NCBI RefSeq assembly: GCF_017742245.1
Contig: NZ_JAGHKO010000002.1
Span: 62,001 to 126,000, forward strand
Source of the DNA: Niastella soli
GTDB taxonomy: Bacteria > Bacteroidota > Bacteroidia > Chitinophagales > Chitinophagaceae
Reading direction: 5' to 3'
Length of the DNA: 64,000 nucleotides
In this document: piece after piece, positions 33,595-42,788 of the stretch
Position numbering within the stretch: the stretch's first letter is position 1
How the letters are laid out: every line of letters begins with the position of its first letter
Made by a program: the position numbers and the translations under genes
Notes under the pieces: generated by a model
Told to the model about the DNA's origin: nothing
The model's database searches: none
What the model saw: the letters and a program-made list of their open reading frames with translations, nothing else

Positions 33595-34442
33595 TATTGC
33601 ACATGGTATTGGATCAATCCTTCCATAGCGCCTTTCAATATTTTACCCTGTTCAAATTCATACGCATGGCACAGCTGTTCAATTATATCATGAAAAGCAA
33701 AAGCCACGCCGCCTACAAAATGAATGGGGTTTTTCCAGCTTTCAGTGAATTTGCATAGGTGGGTAAAAAAGAAATCATTCAACCCGTCTTCAATGATATT
33801 TTCGATCATGTAATGTTCCCGGTTTTCCGACAAAAACAGGCAAAAAGTAGCCATGTACCTGTTTGCCAGGGGTTTCCGGTAAACATTCTCTAATATTTCA
33901 ACGGGTGTTGCATTATATCTTGTTTCAAACTTGTAACGCAGCTCTTCATCAAACGTATTATACAAATAATACTGAAGTACTTTTTTCCCCAGGTAGGCGC
34001 CGCTCCCTTCATCGCCCAGAATGTACCCAATTCCCGGTGCCTGTTTAGCAATGTTTTTACCATCGTAATACACGGCAAAAGAACCCGTACCCAGGTTACA
34101 GGCCAACCCTTCTTTATGGCCATTCAGCGCCCTGGCTGCAGCCAGCATATCGTCACTTACCTCTATTGTTCCGGCTTTTCCAAAAACAGTGGCCAGCGAT
34201 TTCTTCACCATTTCTACATTAACCGGATTGCGCATGCCTGTTCCGTAATAATGTATCTCGTCAATTACTGCCGAATCTGGTAATTGAGGCAGCAATTCCT
34301 GCTGCAATAAAGCCACCGTTTTTTCCTCATTAAAAAAATACGGACTAATGCCTTGAGTAAAAACCGTTTTGGTACTTTCTTTTGATTCTGCCAGAAACCA
34401 TTCACATTTGGTAGCTCCACTATCTGCCAGCAGTATTGCCAT
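33594..34442 (-). CDS. BadF/BadG-family N-acetylhexosamine kinase
   Basis: A 282-residue sugar kinase of the BadF/BadG/BcrA ATPase family, which includes N-acetylglucosamine and N-acetylmuramic kinases. The ASKHA phosphate-1 motif LLADSGATKCEW is at residues 4-15; the second is LACNLGTGSFAVYYDG near residue 115, followed by GIGYILGDEGSGAYLG and VGGVAFAFHD. It is coupled to murQ, so it probably phosphorylates MurNAc or anhydro-sugars at O6 to supply the etherase. The exact sugar cannot be read from sequence. Confidence 0.85.
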   Translation of the reverse strand: MAILLADSGATKCEWFLAESKESTKTVFTQGISPYFFNEEKTVALLQQELLPQLPDSAVIDEIHYYGTGMRNPVNVEMVKKSLATVFGKAGTIEVSDDMLAAARALNGHKEGLACNLGTGSFAVYYDGKNIAKQAPGIGYILGDEGSGAYLGKKVLQYYLYNTFDEELRYKFETRYNATPVEILENVYRKPLANRYMATFCLFLSENREHYMIENIIEDGLNDFFFTHLCKFTESWKNPIHFVGGVAFAFHDIIEQLCHAYEFEQGKILKGAMEGLIQYHVQ

Positions 34443-35096
34443 ATTTATAACCGTTTAGTCGTATAATTTCCAAACCATTGCTACACGTTTGTTTACACAT
34501 ATAGCCATCTCACGAAGGTAAGACGCATAGCTGAAACAACCATACCGTAAGTGCCTCATATACCTTGCATAAAAACGCAACCTGGCCTTATTTTCCCAAC
34601 ATGCCCCTACCCCTCATTTGTTTGAAGTGCCGCTTTACTGCGGTCTGTAACCATTCAAAACAAAAAAACGTTACTTGCAAATTAATTATGAACTTCGCCC
34701 AAAATTTCAAGATTTCACTCCCTTGCGGTGCTGTTTCTTTGCCGCTCCGGCAAATTCACTTACAGCCCCGGATGGGAGCAGGGATCAGGAAAACAGCCGG
34801 TTACAATATTGTGGATTTAACACATATTTTTTATACCCGATTGTAAATACAGGCCGTTAATTAGAATGTTGCTTTTGAGCGGATCTATTAATAACAAAAC
34901 AATTAAATAAAAAGGTGATTAATTTGCGGGCCCAGGGACAGCATTCGAACGCTGACGCATTCGGTCGGCATTCCGACCAGACTTCGTTTAGCAAGCAATT
35001 GCACCTGCGGCACAACTGGCGGAATTAGTTAACTGGTTAGCCTATAAACTTTTTAACAATTCCCCGGCCTTATTAAAACAAACTATACAACTTCAG
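34443..35096. other. gene-free region upstream of the S41 protease
   Basis: About 650 bases between two divergent genes. Short frames here (34565-34846 and 34675-34860) lack coding character. GGTCGG (34963-34968), CATT, CCGACC (34973-34978) form a 6-bp tetraloop hairpin next to a near-palindrome AGCATTCGAACGCT (34940-34953). No tRNA cloverleaf can be completed from this. Promoters for both neighbours should lie here, but I find no full consensus. Confidence 0.45.
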
Positions 35097-36683
35097 ATGA
35101 AAAGACTTCAAGTATGGATGCCATTGTTATTTTCTGTAGTATTGATCGTGGGCATGTTCATAGGCTCGGCATTAAGGCAGAATGTACCTGGCTCGCGTGG
35201 TATTTTTAACAGCGGCAAGCGTTCAGTGTTACAGGAAGTGATGGACCTGGTAAACTTGAAATACGTTGATAAGGTAAATACCGATACCCTTACCGAAGAT
35301 GCCATACAGGCTATGCTGGCCCACCTCGATCCCCATTCTGTTTTTATTCCCGCCTCTAACGTGGAGGAAATAAACGAAGACCTTCAAGGTAATTTTGAGG
35401 GCATTGGAGTTGAATTCTTCATTATCGACGACACCGTACATGTTACCAACGTGCTTTCCGATGGTCCCAGCGACAAGGCAGGATTACTGGTTGGTGATAA
35501 GTTCCTGAAAGTGGGTGATTCGGTAGTTACCGGCAAATCCATTACTGGTGATAAAATAAAGTCATTTTTACGCGGCGTGGGCGGCAGCAAAGTGCAGGTT
35601 ACCGTTTTACGTAATGGCAAACAGGTATCAACCGCTATTACCCGCGGCACCATCCCTTTGTATTCGGTCGATGCTTCTTACATGATAGACACCACTACCG
35701 GCTACATACACCTGAATAAATTCTCAGGCACTACCTATGAAGAATTTATGAAAGCAATGGAAACCCTGGAAGCCAAAGGCATGAAAAAGCTCATATTCGA
35801 TCTGCGGGGCAATGGCGGTGGAATATTGACAGAAGCCACCGATATTGTTGATGAATTCCTCGACGATGAACGCCTGATCGTATATACACAGGGTAATAAA
35901 TCCGAGAAAATGGAATACCACTGTAAACGCCCGGGTTTGTTTGAAAAAGGCAAACTGATCTTGCTGGTAGATGAAAGCTCGGCTTCAGCCAGTGAAGTGG
36001 TTGCCGGCGCGTTGCAAGACTGGGACCGTGCCACTATTATCGGCCGCCGTACTTTTGGTAAAGGCCTGGTACAGGAACAATATGACCTTACAGACGGTTC
36101 TGCACTGCGTTTAACCGTTGCCCGTTACTATACGCCACTTGGCCGTAATATTCAAAAACCATACAACAAAGGTCGTGAGGCTTATAATGAGGAACTGGCT
36201 GAACGTTTTGAGAATGGTGAACTGGTGAACGGTGATACTGTTTCCAAACACACCGGCCCGGCCTTTAAGACCAAGAAAGGCAGAATTGTATATGGCGGCG
36301 GCGGTATTACCCCCGACGTATTTATCCCTTTCGATACAGCTACATTCTCCAGCAATGTGTATGTGTTGTTTGATAATCAGTTGTTCAGCAAATTCATTTA
36401 CATCTATTACGAACAGAATAAAGCCTACTTTGACCAGTTTAAAACCCCGGCCGATTTTGCCCGTAGTTTTAACGACACCCGCACAGCCTGGAACAGCCTG
36501 GTTGCCTATGCCAGCAAAAATTCAGTCAACGTACAAAACGTTCCCGACCGGGATAAAGTAGAAGTAGAAAAACGCATCAAAACCTGGCTTGCCCGCCAGA
36601 TCTGGCGCATGGAAGGATATTATGAAGTGAGCAATGCCGACGATGCAGCCATTACGAAAGCAATGGATGAAATGAAGAAGTAG
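35097..36683 (+). CDS. S41 family C-terminal processing peptidase
   Basis: A 528-residue membrane-anchored or exported serine protease (CtpA/Tsp type). An N-terminal hydrophobic segment (MPLLFSVVLIVGMFIGSAL, residues ~8-26) is an anchor or signal. Then come the tail-specific-protease N-terminal part, a PDZ domain (~90-170, EGIGVEFFIIDDTVHVTNVLS, SDKAGLLVGDKFLKVGD) and the S41 catalytic domain with GYIHLNKFSG, FDLRGNGGGIL, the catalytic Ser in DESSASASEV and Lys in RTFGKGLVQ. Such proteases process periplasmic proteins with specific C-termini. It stands alone with a strong terminator after it. Confidence 0.93.
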   Translation: MKRLQVWMPLLFSVVLIVGMFIGSALRQNVPGSRGIFNSGKRSVLQEVMDLVNLKYVDKVNTDTLTEDAIQAMLAHLDPHSVFIPASNVEEINEDLQGNFEGIGVEFFIIDDTVHVTNVLSDGPSDKAGLLVGDKFLKVGDSVVTGKSITGDKIKSFLRGVGGSKVQVTVLRNGKQVSTAITRGTIPLYSVDASYMIDTTTGYIHLNKFSGTTYEEFMKAMETLEAKGMKKLIFDLRGNGGGILTEATDIVDEFLDDERLIVYTQGNKSEKMEYHCKRPGLFEKGKLILLVDESSASASEVVAGALQDWDRATIIGRRTFGKGLVQEQYDLTDGSALRLTVARYYTPLGRNIQKPYNKGREAYNEELAERFENGELVNGDTVSKHTGPAFKTKKGRIVYGGGGITPDVFIPFDTATFSSNVYVLFDNQLFSKFIYIYYEQNKAYFDQFKTPADFARSFNDTRTAWNSLVAYASKNSVNVQNVPDRDKVEVEKRIKTWLARQIWRMEGYYEVSNADDAAITKAMDEMKK

Positions 36684-36723
36684 GTAGATCAGTTGATCAG
36701 TTAACAAATTGACAAGGTAATAT

Positions 36724-36756
36724 AAAAGCCCACTCCGGTAACCGGGGTGGGCTTTT
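36724..36756 (+). terminator. terminator after the S41 protease gene
   Basis: AAAAGCCCACTCCGG (36724-36738), loop TAA and CCGGGGTGGGCTTTT (36742-36756) form a 15-bp stem with one G-T pair; the T run is the stem's own end. It lies 40 bases after the protease stop. Confidence 0.85.
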
Positions 36757-36812
36757 GATTTGGTTTGTGGTTTTCGACTCAGGACGTGAAGCGGTTTTCA
36801 CTATTGCCCATT

Positions 36813-36870
36813 CAATGACGTTTAGTTAATGCTTGTTTTAAAGAATCCCCTCCTTAACTAAACGACATTG
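36813..36870. repeat. 17-nt inverted repeat between converging genes
   Basis: CAATGACGTTTAGTTAA (36813-36829) pairs with TTAACTAAACGACATTG (36854-36870) with a single mismatch and a 24-nt loop. It lies just past the 3' end of the DUF6249 gene and may help end its transcript or stabilise its mRNA. Confidence 0.55.
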
Positions 36871-36877
36871 ATTGCCC

Positions 36878-37228
36878 CTATGGCTTATCAAGCAGCTCTT
36901 TCTTCTCAATGCGGTAAGAATAGATCAATCCGCCGCCGCCGCCCATAGCTATAAAGGCAAACCACAAAGCCGGATTCTCATAATCATGCAGCATGTACTG
37001 CGTAATAATATATGCCAGTGCCAACCCAAATCCTGCCCCTAACAGCAGCAATCCCCATTTTAAATTGGTATAGGGCGCAGGCCGGTTGACCTTCTCTTTG
37101 GGATTCATCCCCTTTTCAAGCATGGCCAGGTTTTCGCGACTCATTAAATACCTGATGCCGAAGATCAGGATCAACAATCCTAAAGAGGAAACCATTAACC
37201 AAACGATTGCTAATACTCCTTTATCCAT
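36878..37228 (-). CDS. DUF6249 membrane protein
   Basis: A 116-residue inner-membrane protein with three hydrophobic helices (residues ~5-26, ~58-78 and ~86-104) and a conserved SRENLAMLEKGMNPKEK stretch after the first, the hallmark of the DUF6249 family often found beside ECF sigma factors. A sigma factor gene indeed begins 228 bases away in the opposite direction. The function is unknown; a link to that regulator is a guess. Confidence 0.75.
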   Translation of the reverse strand: MDKGVLAIVWLMVSSLGLLILIFGIRYLMSRENLAMLEKGMNPKEKVNRPAPYTNLKWGLLLLGAGFGLALAYIITQYMLHDYENPALWFAFIAMGGGGGLIYSYRIEKKELLDKP

Positions 37229-37455
37229 AATTTTTATTTTTTAAGGTTCTATACAACTATGACTATTGCTGCTGGCGGCTGGTTACAGTTCCAGGACAAG
37301 AATTTTCATAAATGAACACAGCAAGTATCAAAACCGAACACAAGGATGCCATTCCTTCAAAATAAACAACTGATAATCAACAAACATGATTTCCGGCACA
37401 AGGAGTGTCTATTTGGTGTAACCTGATCATCACTTACATCGTCATACTTATACTA

Positions 37456-38040
37456 ATGCAAACCGGACCGGTTGATAATGAGATCATAAACAAGGTGCTG
37501 CAAGGCGACCAGGCACAATATGCCCAATTGGTAAAACGATACCAGAATTTCGTTTTTACCATAGTCTTGCGCTATACCCCCAACCGGGAAGATGCAGAAG
37601 AGATCGCTCAGGACGTATTTGTAAAAGCCTATCGCAGTCTGGCCGATTTCAGAGGCGAGTCAAAATTCAGCACCTGGTTGTACACCATTGTCACCACTAC
37701 CTGTATCACTTTTTTACGTAAAAAGAAAGTACCCATACAATCATTGGATACCGAACAGGTATTTGAGGTGGCCGACAGCCAGAATTCCGATTTCAAAGCG
37801 AACCAGGTAGAACAAAAATCAAAGCTTCAGGTAATTAATGAAGCATTGCGATTATTGAGCATCGATGACGCGCGCATCATCACCTTATTTTATCAGGCCG
37901 AACAAAGCCTGGAAGAAATTGGCCGCATCCTGGGTATTGAGCCCAATACCGCCAAGGTAAAACTGCATCGCGCCCGGCAACGGTTGAAAGAAAAAATGGA
38001 GAAACATTTCTCCGAAGCAGTAAAAGATATGGTTGGTTAA
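37456..38040 (+). CDS. ECF RNA polymerase sigma factor
   Basis: A 194-residue sigma-70 factor of the extracytoplasmic-function type. Region 2 spans ~20-90 (YAQLVKRYQNFVFTIVLRY, EIAQDVFVKAYRSLADFRGESKFSTWLY) and region 4 spans ~135-185 (LSIDDARIITLFYQAEQSLEEIGRILGIEPNTAKVKLHRARQRL in part). Start ATG 37456 (MQTGPVD) is chosen over an upstream start that would add a hydrophobic 17 residues. The next gene, 24 bases on, is a membrane protein with the features of its anti-sigma factor. Confidence 0.93.
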   Translation: MQTGPVDNEIINKVLQGDQAQYAQLVKRYQNFVFTIVLRYTPNREDAEEIAQDVFVKAYRSLADFRGESKFSTWLYTIVTTTCITFLRKKKVPIQSLDTEQVFEVADSQNSDFKANQVEQKSKLQVINEALRLLSIDDARIITLFYQAEQSLEEIGRILGIEPNTAKVKLHRARQRLKEKMEKHFSEAVKDMVG

Positions 38041-38064
38041 TTAATAACTTTAATCACTAATAAA

Positions 38065-38598
38065 ATGAACAAGCCAGAAAACATAGAAGAACGTTTGTGG
38101 GATTATATCGATGGCGCCGGCAGCGCTGAGGAGCGCTTGTTTGTTGAACAGCTCATTGCCTCCAATGCGGCCTGGAAAGCCAGGTACCAGGAGTTACTGG
38201 AACTGCAGGACCTGCTAAGCCACCGCCTGGAACTGGATGAGCCCTCTATGCGGTTCACCCAGAACATTATGGAAGCCATCAGCAAACACCATATTGCGCC
38301 TGCTGCTAAAACCTATATAAACAAACGGATCATCTGGTCCATTGCAGGCTTTTTCCTTTGCTGCATCATTGGGTTTCTCATTGCCGGTTTGGCCCAGGTA
38401 CACTGGACAGGAGGCAGCACCACTGATAATTCCCTTGTCAATCTTAATAAGATCAACCTCGACAAAGTAGATACCAGTAAATTCTTTAATAACACGTACA
38501 CTACCATTTTTATGATGGTGAATGTTGTACTGGGATTGGTTGCATTAGACATGTATTTGAGAGGGCGAAAACGAAGGGCAATAGGCAATGGGCAGTAG
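38065..38598 (+). CDS. probable anti-sigma factor, membrane-bound
   Basis: A 177-residue protein with an N-terminal acidic cytoplasmic domain (residues 1-~90; EERLWDYIDGAGSAEERLFVEQLIASN is typical of Bacteroidota anti-sigma factors, in part) and two hydrophobic helices (about 92-113 and 145-165). It lacks the HxxxCxxC zinc motif of classical anti-sigma factors. Its position 24 bases after the ECF sigma gene makes an anti-sigma role likely. The end runs into the GGCAAT-type repeat at 38577-38605, and the last residues (GRKRRAIGNGQ) are encoded by it. Confidence 0.72.
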   Translation: MNKPENIEERLWDYIDGAGSAEERLFVEQLIASNAAWKARYQELLELQDLLSHRLELDEPSMRFTQNIMEAISKHHIAPAAKTYINKRIIWSIAGFFLCCIIGFLIAGLAQVHWTGGSTTDNSLVNLNKINLDKVDTSKFFNNTYTTIFMMVNVVLGLVALDMYLRGRKRRAIGNGQ

Positions 38599-38640
38599 GC
38601 AATACGTTGCCCGCTGAAGCCTTGGCGTAGGAGGCCCCCT
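38577..38640. repeat. repeat-word island after the anti-sigma gene
   Basis: A GGGCAATAGGCAATGGGCAGTAGGCAA-type tract (about 38577-38605) merges with the 19-mer GAAGCCTTGGCGTAGGAGG (38616-38634). The 19-mer occurs inverted and exact at 7052-7070 and with one or two changes at 42727-42745 and 42758-42776. The island overlaps the last codons of the preceding gene. Confidence 0.6.
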
Positions 38641-38669
38641 ATTCAACTGTTCAACTGATCAACTGAAAA

Positions 38670-39203
38670 TTAAACTTCCTGTTGCGACCCTTCTATAAAC
38701 GCTCCTTCAAATTCCGGCGACGCTATTTTATTTCTTTCTATCCAACGTAGAACGATCAGCATAAAAAGCGGAATACAATTTAACATTACCAGCAATCCTT
38801 CATCCTGGGTACCAAAACTGAAACCAAAATTTGCAGTAAGCGTTTCAAACTTTATCGTAAACATCCGGTCAGTATCCACCCCCACTGCCAGGTAAGGGCC
38901 ATAATAAAATCTATAGGTAAACCCGGGCGGAATGGCAAGTTGCAAAAGCTGTGCGCAAAAATTCAGTTTCGACAAAGTATAGAACCTGACCTCATTCCCC
39001 TTTATAAAATGCATGATCCCGGCAATCAGTGAAACCAAACTCAGGGCAACCATAGGAATAATGGCCAATATTACACCAGGTGATACTTCCTGCCCCATAA
39101 GAATTGAAAACAGAAGGATCAGCATTACAAGCCCACCGAGCAATTGGTAGATGGCAATACCCGTAAGCCATCGCTTCCTGTATTTAAGTACATGTTTTTT
39201 CAT
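38670..39203 (-). CDS. uncharacterised four-helix membrane protein
   Basis: A 177-residue protein with four hydrophobic segments (about 13-35, 42-65, 82-95 and 140-160) and a basic N-terminus (MKKHVLKYRKRW). I do not recognise a family. The loop between helices 3 and 4 carries FRFYYGP-like aromatic residues and acidic residues, probably outside the membrane. It lies downstream of tex on the same strand, separated by a strong terminator, so it needs its own promoter, or depends on read-through. Confidence 0.65.
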   Translation of the reverse strand: MKKHVLKYRKRWLTGIAIYQLLGGLVMLILLFSILMGQEVSPGVILAIIPMVALSLVSLIAGIMHFIKGNEVRFYTLSKLNFCAQLLQLAIPPGFTYRFYYGPYLAVGVDTDRMFTIKFETLTANFGFSFGTQDEGLLVMLNCIPLFMLIVLRWIERNKIASPEFEGAFIEGSQQEV

Positions 39204-39211
39204 AAAATAAA

Positions 39212-39238
39212 AAAGTCCCGACGAAACAGTCGGGACTT
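39212..39238 (-). terminator. terminator after tex
   Basis: On the minus strand AAGTCCCGAC, loop TGTTTC, GTCGGGACTT (plus 39229-39238 and 39213-39222) is followed by a T-rich run into 39203. It directly follows the tex stop at 39261 and precedes the small membrane protein gene. Confidence 0.87.
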
Positions 39239-39260
39239 TCCAAAATACAAACTATTTGAA

Positions 39261-41543
39261 TTAGTCGTTAAATTTCTTCTTCAATTCCGCCAGCTTTGCC
39301 TGGAACGGATTCAGCGGCTCCTGTTTCTTCGGCTGACCTTTACCGCCACCAGCAGCAGGTTTGCGATCGCCACCACCGCTACTGCGTTTTTCACCACCAC
39401 CACTACTTTTTTGCTGATCTTTCATGGTAAGTGAAATACGTTTGCGCGGTACATCCACATCAGAAACAGTAACCATTACTTTCTGCTGCAGCTTCACTAC
39501 TTCGTTAGGATCTGAAACATATGTATTGCTCAATTGAGAAATATGCACCAGTCCATCCTGTTTAACACCAATGTCAACAAACACCCCAAAGTTGGTAATG
39601 TTGGTTACAATGCCTGGCACCGTCATACCCGGTTTTACATCTTCAATGGCTTTAATAGTATCATCGAAGCGGAATTCCTCGATCTGAGCACGAGGGTCAC
39701 GACCAGGTTTTTCCAATTCTTTTAAGATATCATCAATGGTATATTCACCAATGCTTTCAGTAATGTATTGTTTCTTGTTGACCTTTTTGCGCAGTTCGCC
39801 ATTTTTGATCAGGTCTTCGAGTGATGCCTGCAGATCTTTGGCCATGCTTTGCACCACATGATAGCTCTCAGGGTGTACAGAAGAGTTATCCAGCGGGTTC
39901 TCGGCACCTGGGATACGTAAGAAACCAGCACACTGTTCAAATGATTTGGGTCCCATCATAGGCACCTTCTTCAATTCTTCACGGGTTTTGAATGGCCCGT
40001 TCTTGGCGCGGAATTCAACAATATTTTTAGCCAGGGTATTGCTTAACCCTGACACATATACCAACAGGTGTTTAGAAGCTGTATTTACATCAACCCCCAC
40101 AAAGTTCACGGCACTTTCTACTACTCTGTCCAGCGCTTCTTTAAGGCGGGTTTGGTTTACATCGTGTTGGTATTGGCCAACACCTATTGATTTGGGATCT
40201 ATTTTCACCAGCTCACTCAGCGGATCGAGCAAACGGCGGCCAATGCTCACTGCGCCCCGTACAGTCACATCCTGATCGGGGAATTCTTCACGGGCCACTT
40301 CAGAGGCAGAATAAATGGAAGCGCCGCTTTCATTTACCTGGAACACGCTTACGGGTTTACCAAAATCAATGCTGCGCACCAATTGTTCGGTTTCGCGACC
40401 GGCGGTACCATTTCCAATACCAATTGCGTCAATATCGTATTTATCAACCAGGAATTTTAATTCAGAGACACTACCCTGCCAGTCGTTTTGTGGCGGGTGT
40501 GGGTAGATGGCGGTATTGTATACCAGGTTGCCCTGTGCATCCAGACAAACCAGTTTACAACCGGTACGGAAACCTGGATCAAGCGCCAGCACTTTTTTAG
40601 AACCTAATGGGGAAGCCAGCAACAGCTGACGCAGGTTCTCGGCAAATACATTTATGGCTTCTTCATCGGCTTTGTTTTTGCTGGCCAGGCGGAACTCATT
40701 TTCAATAGAAGGTTTCAGCAAACGGTCGAACGAATCGTCGATCGCTTTCTTTACTTCACCGGCAAATGGGTTACTATTTTTTACAAACGTCCTGTTGAGG
40801 TCATCTACAGCAGTTTGTTTGTCAATGTTAATGTCCATAACCAGATAACCTTCTTTCTCAGCCCGGCGAATTGCCAGAATGCGGTGCGAAGGACTATCGG
40901 CCAGGTTTTCATTGAATTCAAAGTAATCGCGGTATTTCTGAGCTTCTTCTTCCTCTTTTTTGCTGGTGAGTACTTTCGACGACAACTTAGCCGTTTCGGT
41001 AAACTCCTGGCGAACTTTATTACGTGCCTGTTCATTTTCACTCACCCACTCCGCAATGATATCGCGGGCGCCCTGCATGGCTTCCTTAATATCTTTCACT
41101 TGTTCATTGATGAATTTGGCAGCTTCTTCATCCAGATTTTCAGCACCCTGCTCAAACACCAGTTTCGCCAAAGGTTCCAATCCTTTTTCAATCGCCTGGG
41201 TAGCCCTTGTTTTACGTTTGGGTTTGTAGGGCAGATAAATATCTTCCAGCTCGGTTGAATCGTAACAGTTTTCAATACGGTCTTTTAACTCGGGCGTTAA
41301 TTTGCCCAGGCCTTCAATCGTTTTTACAACCGTTTCTTTGCGTTTATCCAGTTCAGAAAAATAAGCGATCTGTTCAACCACCTGGCCAATACCCACCTCA
41401 TCCATGTTGTTGGTCGCTTCCTTACGGTAACGGGCCATAAAAGGAATGGTGGCACCTTCGCTTTGCAAGTCATGAATATTCGTGATCTGCTTAATGCTGA
41501 ATGATAATTTTTCAGCGATCTTCTGAATGTACTTTACTTCCAT
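39261..41543 (-). CDS. tex: Tex family RNA-binding transcription accessory protein
   Basis: A 760-residue nucleic-acid-binding protein of the Tex family, thought to act in transcription. The N-terminal helical domain has RYRKEATNNMDEVGI; the YqgF/RNase H-like core shows VLALDPGFRTGCKLVCLD and AIGIGNGTAGRETEQLV; the helix-hairpin-helix part is PFKTREELKKVPMMGPKSFEQCAGFLRI in part; a C-terminal S1 domain (~645-715, PGMTVPGIVTNITNFGVFVDIGV in part) follows. A basic, Gly/Ser-rich tail (SGGGEKRSSGGGDRK) ends the protein. On the minus strand a TACATTTG -7 box lies at 41616-41623, ~70 bases upstream. Confidence 0.94.
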   Translation of the reverse strand: MEVKYIQKIAEKLSFSIKQITNIHDLQSEGATIPFMARYRKEATNNMDEVGIGQVVEQIAYFSELDKRKETVVKTIEGLGKLTPELKDRIENCYDSTELEDIYLPYKPKRKTRATQAIEKGLEPLAKLVFEQGAENLDEEAAKFINEQVKDIKEAMQGARDIIAEWVSENEQARNKVRQEFTETAKLSSKVLTSKKEEEEAQKYRDYFEFNENLADSPSHRILAIRRAEKEGYLVMDINIDKQTAVDDLNRTFVKNSNPFAGEVKKAIDDSFDRLLKPSIENEFRLASKNKADEEAINVFAENLRQLLLASPLGSKKVLALDPGFRTGCKLVCLDAQGNLVYNTAIYPHPPQNDWQGSVSELKFLVDKYDIDAIGIGNGTAGRETEQLVRSIDFGKPVSVFQVNESGASIYSASEVAREEFPDQDVTVRGAVSIGRRLLDPLSELVKIDPKSIGVGQYQHDVNQTRLKEALDRVVESAVNFVGVDVNTASKHLLVYVSGLSNTLAKNIVEFRAKNGPFKTREELKKVPMMGPKSFEQCAGFLRIPGAENPLDNSSVHPESYHVVQSMAKDLQASLEDLIKNGELRKKVNKKQYITESIGEYTIDDILKELEKPGRDPRAQIEEFRFDDTIKAIEDVKPGMTVPGIVTNITNFGVFVDIGVKQDGLVHISQLSNTYVSDPNEVVKLQQKVMVTVSDVDVPRKRISLTMKDQQKSSGGGEKRSSGGGDRKPAAGGGKGQPKKQEPLNPFQAKLAELKKKFND

Positions 41544-41973
41544 CTATTGAGAATTTGCAGTTTTTTAATGTCTTACCTCCCGACAATACCGGGATAAAAA
41601 TCAGGATAAGGGTCGCAAATGTAAGTCAATGAACCTAAGAAAAAACTTGTTTTTACTAACAACATTTTTCCCTAAAAAACGTACCAGATTTTTATTAGGA
41701 CTGCTCAAATTTATGATTAATAAAAACATTATACATAAGTAAAAAAATCCTATAGGAAACCGGCAATTGGCCATTTTTTCACATATCATGGAAAACAAGA
41801 GGTGATAACCCCGGGCATGGCCTCCCTGCATATTTTAATATCCCAGGTTTGGTTAAAAGTTTCATACTATTCAGGTTTAACAATAAATGTAAGCCCGAAA
41901 GTATAACAATGGAGCTGCTATTGCAATACTAAACAACTTTGATTTACAACCGAAGTAATTAGAGGAAAGTATT
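41544..41973. other. AT-rich gene-free region
   Basis: About 430 bases between tex (start 41543) and the alpha/beta hydrolase gene (end 41974), both on the minus strand. It contains the TACATTTG -7 box of tex (41616-41623) and nothing else recognisable; a 76-codon frame (41601-41831) has no start context or family features. Confidence 0.4.
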
Positions 41974-42633
41974 TTATGCCTTCAAAGCATACGACTGCAA
42001 CGCCTCAGCCAAGAATTCATTTACGGCATCGGGCTTGGTCACTACCATTACATGCCCTTGTTTGGGAATAGTCAGAGTAGGATGTGTAAACCGAACCGGT
42101 AATATTTCATCGCTTTTACCATGTATATGCCACAATGGTTGTGGAACCACATCGTTTTGCCAGTTCAGGATAGCATCAACGCTCCAGCGAATTAGTTCCG
42201 AATCACTTTCGTTAATAAGATCTAATAACATGATCTTATCTGCCTGCTTTTCCCGGGTGAAGAACCGTTTGGTAGCAGCCGTTGATTTTAACAGCGACAC
42301 GGGCACTATTTTATGTAATCCCATTTTACCCGCCATGCGGAAATAACCCGGTAATTCTTTTGATACAGGCACACTTGAAATAAGTATGGTAACAGCAGGT
42401 TTATACACTTTTGCTATTTCGGTAGCCAGCATACCGCCAAACGATAACCCTACCAGCGCAAAAGGTTCGTTTTTGTTAATTGTTGACGCCAGTCGCAGTG
42501 CATAAGAAGGGAGTGTATCATCTTTTTCAGGTGATATCCAATCTAAAAAAACAGCCTCACAACCGGTTGGCAATTGAATATATTTAAATACCCGTTTATC
42601 TGCTGCCAACCCGGCAATAAAATACACTTTCAT
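41974..42633 (-). CDS. alpha/beta hydrolase
   Basis: A 219-residue soluble alpha/beta-hydrolase fold protein. The nucleophile elbow is VGLSFGGM (Ser in GLSFGG, about residue 74), and the catalytic His is probably in KQGHVMVV near residue 200; HGKSDEILP holds the likely acid. Early GLAADKRVFKYIQLP is typical of the small Bacteroidota members. Start ATG 42633 (MKVYFIAG) precedes the first strand; the frame extends seven codons further. The substrate is unknown and there is no operon partner. Confidence 0.82.
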   Translation of the reverse strand: MKVYFIAGLAADKRVFKYIQLPTGCEAVFLDWISPEKDDTLPSYALRLASTINKNEPFALVGLSFGGMLATEIAKVYKPAVTILISSVPVSKELPGYFRMAGKMGLHKIVPVSLLKSTAATKRFFTREKQADKIMLLDLINESDSELIRWSVDAILNWQNDVVPQPLWHIHGKSDEILPVRFTHPTLTIPKQGHVMVVTKPDAVNEFLAEALQSYALKA

Positions 42634-42715
42634 AGCAAGAATCTCCCACTGCAAATTTAACTATTGGCCTGTAGGATTCAATTTACCACACAAAAAGCTT
42701 AATAAAACTTTTACA

Positions 42716-42776
42716 CTGTGACCGCCGAAGCCTTGGCATAGGTGGCCTGTGCCCCCCGAAGCCTTGGCGTAGGTGG
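42716..42776. repeat. 31-bp tandem repeat with GAAGCCTTGGC(A/G)TAGGTGG core
   Basis: Two copies of a 31-base unit (CTGTGaCCgCCGAAGCCTTG..., starts about 42716 and 42747) and a partial third at 42778 carry GAAGCCTTGGCATAGGTGG (42727-42745) and GAAGCCTTGGCGTAGGTGG (42758-42776). The core is the 19-mer found at 7052-7070 and 38616-38634. Confidence 0.6.
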
Positions 42777-42788
42777 TCTGTGACCGCC

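Noticed and set aside
34565-34860. Two overlapping plus-strand frames of 61-93 codons
   Set aside because: Composition is non-coding, the frames overlap in different phases, and no promoter or family feature is visible.
34921-35020. tRNA-like segment with TTCGAA and a GGTCGG/CCGACC hairpin
   Set aside because: No acceptor stem, D arm and anticodon arm of correct length can be drawn on either strand, and there is no CCA.
41601-41831. 76-codon minus-strand frame
   Set aside because: It overlaps the probable tex promoter, has no plausible start context and no recognisable domain.
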